Shown here: positions 1-56,297 of the stretch, in pieces
Layout: each line of letters begins with the position of its first letter
Numbering within the stretch: the first letter of the stretch is position 1
Assembly: GCA_054601695.1 (NCBI GenBank)
Contig: BAAHQB010000047.1
Coordinates: 558,001-622,000 of the forward strand
Length of the DNA stretch: 64,000 nucleotides
Direction of reading: 5' to 3'
DNA from: Amorphochlora amoebiformis
Taxonomy: Eukaryota > Cercozoa > Chlorarachniophyceae
Made by a program: the position numbers and the translations under genes
Notes under the pieces: model-generated
Told to the model about the DNA's origin: nothing
The model's database searches: none
What the model saw: only the letters and a program-made list of their open reading frames with translations

Positions 1-46
1 TATATATATACATACAAGTACACACATATATAATTTACCTACACAT

Positions 47-88
<42 letters not shown>

Positions 89-121
89 GCATAAGTATAC
101 AATTTATTAATATATGTATAT

Positions 122-176
<55 letters not shown>

Positions 177-217
177 CATCATACACACGAATGCACCTAC
201 ATACAAATACACACAAC

Positions 218-10741
<10,524 letters not shown>

Positions 10742-10920
10742 TTGTTCAATTGTTTGGATCTTTCTCGGGACGCCTCTCGCGCGCGGATCAGGCCGATCGG
10801 GGCTCTCCAGTGTGCGTTGGCAGGCTTGCTTTTCAGATGATAAAATTTAACTCACTGGCGAGTCCCCAACTTCCCGTTTCACTCACCTTGGGCAATAAAA
10901 AATGGCCAATAATCGGACCT

Positions 10921-11053
10921 AAATGTCACTAATAGTGACATTTCGGCGTTCCTTTTGTTGGGCTTAGCTTAGTTTACAGAAGAATATGAACTTTGGTATT
11001 ATTTTAGGTCTTATATATGGGATAAAGGAACACATAATGTCACCTTACGTGAC
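10921..11053. promoter_or_regulatory. Putative promoter of gene A with two GTCAC-N5-GTGAC palindromes
   Basis: Position 10921-10943 is a perfect inverted repeat with 11-nt arms (AAATGTCACTA / TAGTGACATTT) around one central base. A second site with the same half-sites and the same 5-nt gap, GTCACCTTACGTGAC, lies at 11039-11053. They sit about 180 and 300 nt upstream of the proposed gene A start. The same motif occurs at 17229-17243 upstream of gene C. Role as transcription-factor sites is inferred from symmetry and position. Confidence 0.5.
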
Positions 11054-12100
11054 AGCAATCATGTATCCCGGGGAAGATATCAGTGCACTCGAGATTTGGA
11101 ATCATCGATGCATACGACCCTGTGGATGCGTACAGGGGAGCTAGAGAGAAAGAATGTATAGTTTCGCCGATTGCAAAGTTAATATTGTGCATCAAGCACC
11201 ATTGGGTATATACAATTTGCTAGTGAAGGCTTGCCTACTGGCCGTGAAAAATATGAACATGGCCGTGAAAAATATGAAAATGGTCGTGAAAAATATGAAC
11301 ATGGTCGTCAAAATATGAACATGGCCGTGAACATGGTCGTGAAAATATGAACATGGCCGTGAAAATATGAACATGGTCGTGAAAATATGAACATGGTCGT
11401 GAAAACAATAGTACATTGCTGTGAAAAATATGAACATGGTCGCGAAAATATGAACATGGCCGTGAAAATATGAACTTTGCGGTAAAAATATAAACATGGC
11501 CGTGAAAATATGAACATGATCGTGAAAACAATAGTACATGGCCGTGAAAAATATGAACATGGTCGCGAAAATATGAACATGGTCGTGAAAATATGAACAT
11601 GGTCGTGAAAAATATGAACATGGTCGCGAAAATATGAACATGGCCGTGAAAAATATGAACATGGTCACGAAAATATGAACAGCGTAGTGAAAATATATGA
11701 ACATTATGAACAATTGGCCGTGAAAAATACGATTATGAACATGGCCGTAAAAATAAACGAACATGGCCGTGAAAAACACGCACGTTGCTGTGAACATGTG
11801 TACACAAATCATAGGGATTTACTCTTCGTTAGGGAACTTATGATGCGCAATGGTAATAAAAATAGTAATCTATACAATGTGTGATGTTGGATACGTACAA
11901 TTCGTGAGCAGTTTAGGTAATTATGGTTCGCGAAACATGTGTGGGGTATTTACGTTTCGTGAGCGCGAATGTGTATACACTGGCCTGGTAAATATGTGCA
12001 TGAGTATATACGTGTACGAGCCCGTGAGTGGATGTATCCTGACTGCGTAAATATATTCATGGGTGTTTATGGTCAGTGCTGTTGTATGCAAATGTGATAT

Positions 12101-12182
<82 letters not shown>

Positions 12183-12786
12183 TACATATATGCATATATA
12201 TATATATATATATATAGATACATACATATATATATATATATATGTGTGTGTATATATGTGATATACCACAAACAAACAGTTGTAACACTATGCATTAATT
12301 TGCATTAACGTATTTGCATTCGTACACACGTAACTATATCTATACACTATATACATACGTACACACATACATACAACCCCCAACACACTCAATTTCAACT
12401 CTACATATATACATACACATTAATATATGTATACATATATACACGCATATACATATATTTATACATATACATATATACATGTATGTATTACATTTTTGCG
12501 TACAAAATTATAACCTACATATATACATATGTATATGTATATTTATATATATATATATATATATATCTTATGTTTATATAATATTGTGACGTTAAATTTA
12601 AATCTTGAATTTAAAAAATAGTTAATCATCAAGCTCAAAGCAACTGTTTTATACATGCTGTTTACATGGCTCAAACCCTTCCTACGAGGTATCATTAACC
12701 AATTCTTAAGACCTGTATTAGAGCGACATCTCTACAAAACTTTCGAGAAATTTCTGAGAAAATTCTTAGAAAACTCTGGAAAATTC
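11054..12786. other. Intergenic region between gene A 5' side and gene B 3' end
   Basis: It holds about 190 nt of unique sequence, then the 11242-11790 minisatellite, about 270 nt of unique sequence, (TA)n at about 12100-12260, and mixed AT-rich sequence to the gene B stop. I see no exon with matching splice sites here. Confidence 0.5.
11242..11790. repeat. Minisatellite, unit about 18-20 bp
   Basis: About 25-30 imperfect tandem copies of a unit close to AACATGGTCGTGAAAATATG. Variants change GTCGTG to GGCCGTG or GGTCGCG, and a few copies carry a longer spacer containing AACAATAGTACATTG. It is open on the minus strand as a degenerate FIFSRPCSYF repeat, which I treat as an accident of the unit. 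It is not made of (TA)n, unlike most repeats here. Confidence 0.85.
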
Positions 12787-16769
<3,983 letters not shown>

Positions 16770-17043
16770 CTACACAAATTCACAGAGATGAGATTTTTTT
16801 TCTTCCTCTGCTAGCGCTCACTTTTTGCAGATGTAATACTAATCCTAGCAATTTCTTTGCTGGCAAATCCTACCCTAGCTCCGAGCAGTCCGCTAGACCA
16901 GGCCCTGGAAAGCAGGGATTACATACCCCTAGTATTCTATCTCATATCTCCCTCCCCTTTCTTATGAAAACATTTTCTAGCATTAGGAACAATAAAATTA
17001 AGGCTCAAACGTCTCCATGGATATTTCATATCGAATAGGTAAG

Positions 17044-17351
17044 AGAAAATTGCAGACTTTCCTTTCTCCCCCCCTCCCCTTGTAACCATTTTTGTACCTA
17101 AATACCCGATTTTTCTCTATATGATTCGGCTTTCATTTTTTTTTTCTGTGATGCCTTTGGTTCGTGGCATGGTCTCGAAATAGTCAAGAGACCAGACTGA
17201 GATGGAGGAACGAACGACGTGTACGAAGGTCACGCTGCGTGACTTCTTGGGACAGAGTCTAGGAACCCAGGAAATCTACATATTTTCCTTTGATATATTG
17301 TTATATATTCCCATAGATATATAACAATGTTTATTATTCTTTCGGCTGATC
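17044..17351. promoter_or_regulatory. Divergent 5' region of genes B and C with palindrome GTCACGCTGCGTGAC
   Basis: This stretch lies between the gene B 5' side (minus) and the gene C start codon (plus) and is free of (TA)n. GTCACGCTGCGTGAC at 17229-17243 has 7-nt arms (GTCACGC / GCGTGAC) and lies 109 nt upstream of the gene C ATG. It matches the half-site and 5-nt spacing of the two palindromes upstream of gene A. Shared bidirectional promoter use is inferred. The gene B first exon was not found, so its start could lie inside this block. Confidence 0.5.
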
Positions 17352-30649
<13,298 letters not shown>

Positions 30650-31462
30650 TGACCACCAAATCTTATGGATTGAGATGAAGTATACAACAAGCCTAACGTT
30701 TCATCCAGTGAACACACCAAAACATCAAGGAGATCATTAATCAGGATCACAGGATTTTCTAGACTTCAATTCGCTGTATCAAACTACGAACTCTACACAT
30801 AAGCCAACGTCAACTGTGGTATCAATGTAGATGTTACACTATCTCGAGATACCAAAGCTAGTAGCTGAGATAAATCATGCTCAATTCTCAGAAATTATAT
30901 TTCATTGTTAACAAGTTAATCTAGTTAATCTAGTAATCATTGATGATATACTAGATATAGCTAGATAGTGTTCTGACAATATTGGGTTTCGGACTGTCCC
31001 ATACCCATTACGATGTCGGGGTGGGTCGTTAACTCCACGTGTGAGTGTGCCATGTGAGATGTATGAGGTTGTGCGTGCTCTAGTATCTAGATTCTAGATA
31101 TGTAATTGAGCTCACTACTAGTATATGTTTTTCTAGTGTAACGCTAACCGAATATGTTACAATTGTACTCTGTGTGTATATATAATTTTTGTTATATATA
31201 TATATATCTATATATATATATATATATACTTAACTCACAAGTTAAAAAAATGCTGCCAACCGTACCTCTAATACCTCCAGCCTGATCAGTTAAAATTTCA
31301 TGTATCGCCGTATGCTAGGAATAGCTAACTTCACCCTTTGCGCGTTCGGCCACGTCTCTATAACAGCTTCTCAGAGACATCTAGAAAAATCCCCGAAATT
31401 TCCAACAATCTTCTTTCGTCTAGCTAGTGGCCCCTTACATGTGTAAAATTTTAACACGCGAG
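30650..31462. other. Convergent intergenic region C/D, CTAG-rich, almost free of (TA)n
   Basis: It lies between the gene C stop (plus) and the Tim22 stop (minus). From about 30850 to 31140 the tetranucleotide CTAG recurs many times (for example AATCTAGTTAATCTAG, TACTAGATATAGCTAGATAG, CTAGATTCTAGATATG). A short (TA)n run lies near 31195-31230. I see no exon. Transcription-termination or spacer function is only inferred from position. Confidence 0.6.
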
Positions 31463-35696
<4,234 letters not shown>

Positions 35697-35897
35697 CGTG
35701 CTGGTAGGGTGAGCCAGGCAGCGCCACGGTATGTCACGCGTAATATCACGGTATAGGAATAACATTTCGCGTTACGTCACGCATTGTTGAAGAAAGAAAT
35801 ATATTCCTTTGTGAGATATAAGTATATCTCTTCGTTCAATATCTTATATTTAAAATACTATATCTTGTATATTTATGTCCAATATCAAACATCGGAA
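35697..35897. promoter_or_regulatory. Diverg­ent promoter region of Tim22 and zinc-finger gene E
   Basis: About 200 nt separate the Tim22 start (minus) and the gene E ATG (plus). It contains GTCAC half-sites at 35733-35737 and 35776-35780, within GTCACGCGTAATATCACGG and GCGTTACGTCACGC. These share the half-site of the palindromes upstream of genes A and C but lack the exact spacing. An alternative Tim22 start at 35765 would place part of this region in the coding sequence. Confidence 0.5.
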
Positions 35898-37445
<1,548 letters not shown>

Positions 37446-37555
37446 GTAAATGGAAAAGAAATGAAAATGTATTGTTTATATGTGCAATTTACGTATGAGT
37501 ATATGTGTGTGTTTGTTGATGTGAGGGAGTGGGGATGTGTGTATGTATGTAGACG

Positions 37556-37604
<49 letters not shown>

Positions 37605-37664
37605 GTACACATACACATATATGTGTGTGTGCGTGTGTGATCGTCTGTTTGCGCGTGTGTATAT

Positions 37665-37696
<32 letters not shown>

Positions 37697-37863
37697 TAAT
37701 ACATACATATACATATATAATATACATATATATATGTATATATATATAAATATATATATGTATATACATATATGTATATATGTATATATATATATATACA
37801 TATGTATATATATATATATATATATATGCATATGTGTATATATATGTGTATGTGTATATATAT

Positions 37864-37895
<32 letters not shown>

Positions 37896-38035
37896 CATAT
37901 TTATATGTGTATATATATATTATATATATATAAATTCACACATATGTATTACACACCTTCATAGTTGGCATAAATCATATAATCATATGTATATATATTT
38001 ATATATATATATATATAATATAATTTTAAATATAT

Positions 38036-38074
<39 letters not shown>

Positions 38075-38150
38075 ATGCATACATACATACATAAAACCCT
38101 ACATATCCTCAGATTATATGCCCTTCCTGATATGCTTACAATAATATATA

Positions 38151-38181
<31 letters not shown>

Positions 38182-38279
38182 CATATATATTTATAGATAC
38201 ACACACATATATATATACATTACACAATTATACCTAATCCACATTCATGCACATATAATATCCATATAACATACATATT

Positions 38280-38330
38280 AATCTCGACAGTTTTAGATCC
38301 ATTTGAATCACGCATATACGTAATACATAC
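38280..38330 (+). repeat. Acceptor-edge copy of gene E exon 38359-38440
   Basis: TTTTAGATCCATTTGAATCA at about 38290-38310 repeats the acceptor edge TATAGGTCCACTTGAATCC of the exon 60-70 nt downstream. It is flanked by a shared CATACATATTAATAT motif, so the duplicated unit includes intron plus exon edge. Confidence 0.7.
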
Positions 38331-38358
38331 AACATACATATTAATATCCAGGTTATAG

Positions 38359-47907
<9,549 letters not shown>

Positions 47908-47960
47908 GGCTATGATTGTTCGTCGAGAGCTTAAGGAGTGGGATATAGAACATAAAGTAC

Positions 47961-47995
<35 letters not shown>

Positions 47996-48064
47996 TTATA
48001 TGTGTGTGTGTTTATGTGTGTGTGCGTGTGTTTATACATATATATTTGTACATATACATACGTA

Positions 48065-48102
<38 letters not shown>

Positions 48103-48111
48103 ATTTTATAT

Positions 48112-48193
<82 letters not shown>

Positions 48194-48483
48194 TTATGGA
48201 TACCTATATAATATTATATATACGAATATATACATCTATGTATATATATGTATATATGTACATATTTATGTTATATATATATATATATATATATATTTAT
48301 GTGAATATATATATATATATGTATATATATTCCTGTACAATAATATGTACATATATATACATATATATATGTATGTATATTATTTATGTTATATATATAT
48401 ATATATATTTTTTTGTGAATATATACATATATATATATATATATTATTCCTGTACAATAATATATAAATATATATATACATAT

Positions 48484-48529
<46 letters not shown>

Positions 48530-48631
48530 TGATATATATATATATATAAATATTTATAATTATATATATTTATTATATATATAAATATTATTTGTAAATA
48601 ATTATATATGTATATATATATATTATATATG

Positions 48632-48663
<32 letters not shown>

Positions 48664-50013
48664 TTACCCTAACCCCAATCTTAACCCTAATCCTAACCCT
48701 AACTCTTACCTAACCCTGTCTAATGGATTTACAATGCTTAATCCTAACCCTAGCCCTAACCCTAACCCTAACCCTAACCCTAACCCTAACCCTAACCCTA
48801 GCATGATCCAGCATACTGTGATCGAGTTAGAGAGCTAAAATGGGCACCTGGAGCCGCCGTGGAAGCCGGTATTTTCGAGTTTGGTTAGGGTTAGGGTTAG
48901 GGTTAGGGTTAGGGCTAGGGTTAGGGTTAGGGTTAGGGTTATGGTTAGGGTTAGGGTCCAGTTGTGAGTTCTGCGTTACGAGAGGGTTATTTAGGGTTGG
49001 GAGTATGAGATAGAACAATGTTGAAACCCCATAACCCTAACCCTAACCCTAACCCTAACCCTAACCCTAACCCTAACCCTAACCCTAACCCTGACCCTAA
49101 CCCTAACCCCAGCCCTCAGTCGTGAGAGGAAGCGAGCTGAAGGCAAGGGTCAGATAACAGCAATGGTTTCATAAACCTAACCCTAAAACCCTAACCCTAG
49201 CGTTCAAAAGAGTCAAATTGTCCTCGGACTAAGACATATTGAATAATCTGATGCTATCTTTCAACATTAACATTAATTCTACGACTCCCCATAACTCTAA
49301 CCCTAACCCTAAACCTAAACATAAACCCTAACCCTAGCCTTTGAACGCTGACACTAATCCTAAGAATAACTCCTAACCTTATAACTATTAACCCTAACCC
49401 TAACTCTAACCATAAAACTCTAACCCTTACCCTAACCCTAACCCTAACCTAAACCTTAACCCTAACCTCAACCCTAACCATGATATGAACCTTGACCCTA
49501 GCCTGAACCCTAACCCTAACCCTAACCTAAACTCCTAACCCTAACCCTAAACCTGCTCCTAACCCTAACTCTTAACCCTAACCCTTTTCTGAAACCTAAC
49601 CCTAACCCTAACCCTAACCCTAACCTTATAGCCCCACTCTGTGGAGGAGTCTTATGGTCCTGGGACTAAGACATGCTGAATAATCTGATCCTAACTCTAA
49701 CCCTAACCTGAACTCCTAACCCTAACTCTAACCCTAACCCTCATGTGAAACCTAACCCTAACCTTAACCCTAACCCTAACCCTAACCCTAACCCTAACCC
49801 TAACCCTAACCCTAACCCTAACTCAGGAAGTTGACGAAGAAGGAGATGATGAGGGATCGGGAGTGAGAAATAGAGAGGGAAAGGGAGGTTTGAATATTTC
49901 TAACCCTAACCCTAACCCTAACCTTAGCAAGACCTAGTTGAGTTTGTTTTTGCAAATGTGTTTGTGTAGATGTGTATGGGTGTATTGATGTATATGTATA
50001 TCTATATATATGA

Positions 50014-50110
<97 letters not shown>

Positions 50111-50456
50111 CATATATATATACACATATACATAAAATATCTATACATACATCAGCCCTTCGAACCTCCGCCCTAGAGACTAAAGCAAGCTGTCATATTA
50201 CTACCCTATCCCCCACTATAAGCCCGCCAAATTCTTTTTCCGAAACCCGGTTTTTTGTCGCCATTCACGAAAAACTGGATGAGAAATATGTCAGGAGAGC
50301 GGACGGGGAGGAAGGGGGGGGGGAAGGGGGGGAGTTTTGGCGGGTAAATGTTGCGGTGAGTTGTTCTTTTTTTTTTTTTCGGGTTTTTTGAATTTGGATT
50401 TTTTTTTTTTTTGGGGGGGTGTTTGGGAGGGTATATATACATATATATATATACAT

Positions 50457-50513
<57 letters not shown>

Positions 50514-50552
50514 AAAATAGTGTATATTTTCTCATGTATATAATACATATGC

Positions 50553-50590
<38 letters not shown>

Positions 50591-50728
50591 TTATAAATGT
50601 AAATAAAATATAATATCATATATCAATATATGTATATATATATATATATATATAATAGATCTATAAATATTAGATGAATATATACATATATATGTATATA
50701 TATATGTGTATATATATATATATGTGTG

Positions 50729-50761
<33 letters not shown>

Positions 50762-50778
50762 ATATACACATGTATATA

Positions 50779-50824
<46 letters not shown>

Positions 50825-50921
50825 TATATATGTATATATGCTGCTAATTTCACATGTGGATCTTATATATAAAAATGTGATGATTTCGAAATGTAAATGC
50901 TATACATATACACACATATAT

Positions 50922-50992
<71 letters not shown>

Positions 50993-51001
50993 ATATAAAA
51001 A

Positions 51002-51042
<41 letters not shown>

Positions 51043-51102
51043 GTTCACATGTGGAGGTTTCCTTTCTTTCAATTTGGAGTAGAGGACCAAACAAACGTAA
51101 TC

Positions 51103-51133
<31 letters not shown>

Positions 51134-51178
51134 ATATGTGTACATATATATACATATATAAATATATATATATATATC

Positions 51179-51218
<40 letters not shown>

Positions 51219-51263
51219 TTATTACATACACATAATGTAAATATATATATACACACACACACA

Positions 51264-51306
<43 letters not shown>

Positions 51307-51337
51307 TGTATACATTTACATACACACACATCTATGT

Positions 51338-51391
<54 letters not shown>

Positions 51392-51615
51392 GTATATATG
51401 TATGTATATATATATATATTATATATATATGTATACATATATTATGTATGCATTTATATACATACATACTTATATGTATTGCAAATGTATACATGTATAT
51501 GTACATATATATATATATGTATATATGTGTAATATATATATTTATATACATTATATATATTATATATGTTTGCAAATATATATATATATATGTATATATA
51601 TATTACATATATATA

Positions 51616-51680
<65 letters not shown>

Positions 51681-51711
51681 TATGTGTGTGTGTATACATG
51701 CATATATACAC

Positions 51712-51746
<35 letters not shown>

Positions 51747-51862
51747 GATATATATCTACATGTATTACGCACATACATCTACATATATACACACGCATAT
51801 ATATATATATATATATGTATATATGTGTATATATTTATTCCTTACATATATATATATATATA

Positions 51863-51919
<57 letters not shown>

Positions 51920-52000
51920 GCGCAGTATGTATATGTATCATACCTATATCATATATACATATAAAAATATACAAATATATAAATATACACACATGTATAT

Positions 52001-52031
<31 letters not shown>

Positions 52032-52081
52032 GTGAATATTAATATGCATATATATATATGTGTATATTATATATATATATA

Positions 52082-52120
<39 letters not shown>

Positions 52121-52614
52121 AGGCCCCAGTAAATATCGGCCTATATGATACAGAAGGTTTACTCGCCCCAGAGACCTGCGGTCCCAACGCTAACCCTAAC
52201 CCTAACCCTAACCCTAACCTAACCCTAACCCTAACCTAACCCTATCCCTAACCCTAACCCTAACCCTAACCCTAACCTAACCCTAACCCTAACCCTAACC
52301 CTAACCCTAACCCTAAACTTAGGTGCGCTAGACGACCCTGAGATACTTCTCGAGTCGCAAATGCGCGAGCAAGAAGTTTCGAACCCTAACCCTAACCCTA
52401 ACCCTAACCCTAACCCTAATTTTCATCCTAAACTGACCATAACCCTCCAAACCCTAACCCTAACCCTAACTTAATCATAACCGTATTGTAAGCCAACCCA
52501 TAATCCTAACCCTAACCCTAACCCTAACCCTAACCCTAACCCTAACCCTAACCCTAACTCTGCTCTAACCCTAACCCTAACCTGTCCCTAATCCTAGCCT
52601 AGCTATCTCTATGC

Positions 52615-52647
<33 letters not shown>

Positions 52648-52706
52648 CTATATATGTATATATACATATATTTGCATATATCCTCAGGTATACTACACAC
52701 ACGTGT

Positions 52707-52778
<72 letters not shown>

Positions 52779-53342
52779 ATATATATATATATTTATAAAG
52801 TCCTAACCCTAGCCCTACCCTTAATCCTAACGCTAACCCTAACCCTAACCCTAACCCTAACCATAATAACCCTAACCAAAATAACCCTAACCCTAACCCT
52901 AACCCTAACCCTAGGTGTGCATCCACGATAGACACTTTTCTCCTAACAATTGCGTGATACTTGTTGACCGAGCCGCAGCGGTAGTGTTAGGGTTAGGGTT
53001 AGGGTTAGGGTTAGGGTTAGGGTTAGGGTTAGGGTTAGGGTTAGGGTTAGGGTTGGGGTTAGGGTTAGGGTTAGGGTTAGGGTTAGGGTTAGGTTAGGAT
53101 TAGGGTTCGAGTTCTGGTTAGGGTTATGGTTACAGTTAGGTTAGGGTTAGAGTTAGGGTTAAGGTGAGGGTTAGGGTTAGGGTTAGGGTTAGGGTTAGGG
53201 TTACAGTTAGGGTTAGGGTTAGGGTCAGGGTTTGGGTTAGGGTTAGTGTTAGGCTTAGTGTTACGGTTAGACTTATTGTTAGGGTTATGGTTACAGTTAG
53301 GTTTAGGGTTAGGGTTAGGGTTAGGGTTAAGGTAACGTTTAG

Positions 53343-53381
<39 letters not shown>

Positions 53382-53548
53382 TGTACATATCTATATTCAT
53401 ATATACACATATTAAAAAGACATATACATAAATAACACGCATCTTTCTTCCTATTAGCTTCCTACGATATATATTGTATATATATATATATATATACATA
53501 TCTATATTCATATATTCACATATTAAAAAAACATATACATACATATAT

Positions 53549-53605
<57 letters not shown>

Positions 53606-53760
53606 GCGTCTTTCTTCCTACTAGCTTCATACGATATATATTGTATATATATATAAATATATTATATATATCTATATGTATATAGATATAGATATATACA
53701 TATCTATATTCATATATTCACATATTGAAAAATCATATATACACATATATATATATATAC

Positions 53761-53799
<39 letters not shown>

Positions 53800-53977
53800 G
53801 CGTCTTTCTTCCTACTAGCTTCATACGATATATATTGTATATATAGATATATATATATATAAATATATTATATATATGTATATATGTATATAAATATAGA
53901 TATATACATATCTATATTCATATATTCACATATTAAAAAATCATATACACACACACACATATATATATATATATACG

Positions 53978-54014
<37 letters not shown>

Positions 54015-54164
54015 ACAGTACGCGTCTTCCTTCCTACTAGCTTCATACGATATATATTGTATATATATATTATATATAAATATATTATATATATATAAAT
54101 ATATTATATATATACATATATACGTATCTGTATTCATATACACACACACACACACACACACATG

Positions 54165-54216
<52 letters not shown>

Positions 54217-54703
54217 GCGTCTTTCTTCCTACTAGCCTCATACGATGACCGTAGGGTTATCTCATTTCACATCCTTCCAATTCAGGTCCAAACCCTAACC
54301 CTAACGCTAACCCTAACCCTAACCCTAACCCTAACCCTAACCCTAATCCCAAGTAGGCTGCTAACCCTAACTCGTACCTAAAAACTAGTCCTAACCCATA
54401 CTGAATATGTAATACATACCTCTAAATCATAATCGTAACCCTAACCCTAACCCTAACCCTAACCCTAACCCTAACCCTAACCCTAACCCTATCCAATCCT
54501 AACCCTAACCCTAACCCTAGCCCTATCCAATCGTAACGCTATCCTTAACCCTAACCCTAACCCTAAAACCCCAATTCACCCGGCCTTATCCTAATCATAA
54601 TACTAAATGTTAGGAGAGAGTGGCACGTGCCTTGGAGGGTGTGACAAGCACGGCGAGTCACGTTGAGGTATTTCGTAATTATATATGCATATATTCGTAT
54701 GTT

Positions 54704-54778
<75 letters not shown>

Positions 54779-54819
54779 GTGCATATGTATATAGAAATAC
54801 ATATGTATATATATGCATC

Positions 54820-54866
<47 letters not shown>

Positions 54867-55064
54867 TTTTTAATATGTGTGTGTATGTGTACATGCGTGT
54901 GTTAGATGTAGGTATATATTTATATACACACACACAAATGTGTGTATATATATGTGTGTGTGTGTTTATATATTTGTATATATTGCATAATAGGGGAATA
55001 TTTATATGTATAAATGCACATATATATACAGAAATATCTGTGCATACATACATATCTGTATATA

Positions 55065-55105
<41 letters not shown>

Positions 55106-55348
55106 TACATGGTATGATATACACGTAAAATCATATGTTTATATATCTATATATATATATATGTATGTGTATATATATACTATATACTATACTATATACC
55201 TTTAATTACGTTATACATGTATAAAATATCATACGTACATACGCACATACACATGTGTGTATGTGTATATATGTGTATGTATGTATATGTATATATATAT
55301 ATTTACATAATATATATATATATGTATATGTAAATATGTGTATATGTG

Positions 55349-55379
<31 letters not shown>

Positions 55380-55401
55380 GTGTATATGTATATAAATATA
55401 A

Positions 55402-55452
<51 letters not shown>

Positions 55453-55791
55453 TGATATATATATATATATATATACCTATTAGAATATGACACCAATGTT
55501 AGAATACATACATATATACATACATACAGACATACATACCTACAAAGGTATTAAATAAATACACACATATTCATATGATATACATACACATACATACAAA
55601 GGTATTAAATAAATACACACATATTAATATGATATACATACACATACATACAAAGGTATTAAATAAATACACACATATTCATATGATATACATACATATA
55701 CATATACACACCATAAATACACATAGAATATATCAATAATGTAATGTATGATATTGTTAGATAGATATGTTTATATACATATTATTTACTT

Positions 55792-55834
<43 letters not shown>

Positions 55835-55931
55835 ATATATACATATATATATTATATATACACATATATATATATATAATATAATATATAATATATATAT
55901 TTACATATATGTGTGTATATGTATGTATATA

Positions 55932-55975
<44 letters not shown>

Positions 55976-56035
55976 ATACATACACACATACACACATAGA
56001 GGTGGTCCTTGAATCCCTTGTACAATCGCGTACTG

Positions 56036-56089
<54 letters not shown>

Positions 56090-56297
56090 CATACACACAT
56101 ACACACATACAGGTGGTCCTTGAATCCCTTGTACAATCGCGTACTGTATATAATATATATATATATATATATCTATATATATATTACATACACACATACA
56201 GGTGGTCCTTGAATCCCTTGTACAATCGCGCACGCATGCAGTAAGGCTTATTGGAGAGAAGCTATCGGGTCTCATTCACCCATTCTTAGGCTTCTAG
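47908..56297 (+). CDS. Gene F: multi-exon protein, unknown family
   Basis: Exons: 47908-47956 ([15 protein letters not shown]), 48802-48868 ([20 protein letters not shown]), 49113-49148 ([11 protein letters not shown]), 49827-49862 or 49887 ([12 protein letters not shown]), 50156-50355 (about 66 aa with [20 protein letters not shown]), 51043-51096 ([16 protein letters not shown]), 52123-52180 ([19 protein letters not shown]), 52323-52375 ([16 protein letters not shown]), 52915-52980 ([20 protein letters not shown]), 54214-54285 ([20 protein letters not shown]), 54614-54667 ([18 protein letters not shown]), 56202-56297 ([20 protein letters not shown], stop TAG). From 51043 on all phases fit; the 49148/49827 junction does not and an exon may be missing there. 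I recognise no domain; the C-terminal half looks like a soluble mixed alpha/beta protein. Acceptors of several exons arise inside CCCTAA arrays (for example AACCCTAG| before 48802 and 52915). Confidence 0.58.
48664..49925. repeat. Telomere-type arrays around gene F exons
   Basis: CCCTAA on plus at 48664-48800, TTAGGG on plus at 48885-48958, then CCCTAA with unique inserts at 49030-49825 and 49901-49925. Exon 48802-48868 lies exactly between the first two. A pair of related inserts containing GGACTAAGACAT at 49226 and 49661 shows internal duplication. Confidence 0.92.
50846..50864 (+). repeat. Acceptor-edge copy of gene F exon 51043-51096
   Basis: TTTCACATGTGGATCTTA matches GTTCACATGTGGAGGTTT at the exon start about 195 nt downstream, with (TA)n between. 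Confidence 0.6.
52190..53340. repeat. Telomere-type arrays around gene F exons 52323 and 52915
   Basis: CCCTAA on plus at 52190-52316, 52380-52600 and 52801-52912; TTAGGG on plus at 52984-53340, starting within a few nt of the donor of exon 52915-52980. Confidence 0.93.
53426..54240 (+). repeat. Four acceptor-edge copies of gene F exon 54214-54285, unit about 170-220 bp
   Basis: Copies of the exon head (TACGCGTCTTTCTTCCTACT up to CATACGAT) start near 53430, 53602, 53795 and 54018; the fifth, at 54214, alone continues into the full exon. Each truncated copy runs into ATATATTGTATATA, then a shared intron block containing TCTATATTCATATATTCACA and (TA)n. All four truncations fall at the same exon position, so the array grew from one founding duplication. 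Confidence 0.9.
54291..54590. repeat. CCCTAA array, gene F intron
   Basis: It lies between exons 54214-54285 and 54614-54667 and fills nearly the whole intron. A duplicated CCCTATCCAATC insert is seen at 54487 and 54523. Confidence 0.93.
55543..55704. repeat. Three tandem 54-bp units
   Basis: CAAAGGTATTAAATAAATAC followed by CACATATT(C/A)ATATGATATAC occurs at 55543, 55597 and 55651, an exact 54-bp period, in the last intron of gene F. The copies differ by single bases, so the expansion is recent. Confidence 0.9.
55997..56240 (+). repeat. Two acceptor-edge copies of the last gene F exon
   Basis: GGTGGTCCTTGAATCCCTTG through CAATCGCG occurs at about 56000-56030, 56112-56142 and in the intact exon at 56201. 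The first two end identically (TACTGTATATAATA) and go into (TA)n. Copies are almost identical, so they are young or homogenised. The first copy reads ATAGAGGTGG in place of ACAGGTGG at the splice site. Confidence 0.9.

Noticed and set aside
11242-11790. Repeat protein on the minus strand (MFIFSRPCSY repeats)
   Set aside because: Several frames are open and the unit length varies between copies, shifting frame. This is a minisatellite, with no splice or start signals.
49113-49172. Terminal exon [17 protein letters not shown] with stop
   Set aside because: The reading with donor at 49148 fits the upstream exon in phase, and clear gene F exons follow; a separate gene end here is less likely.
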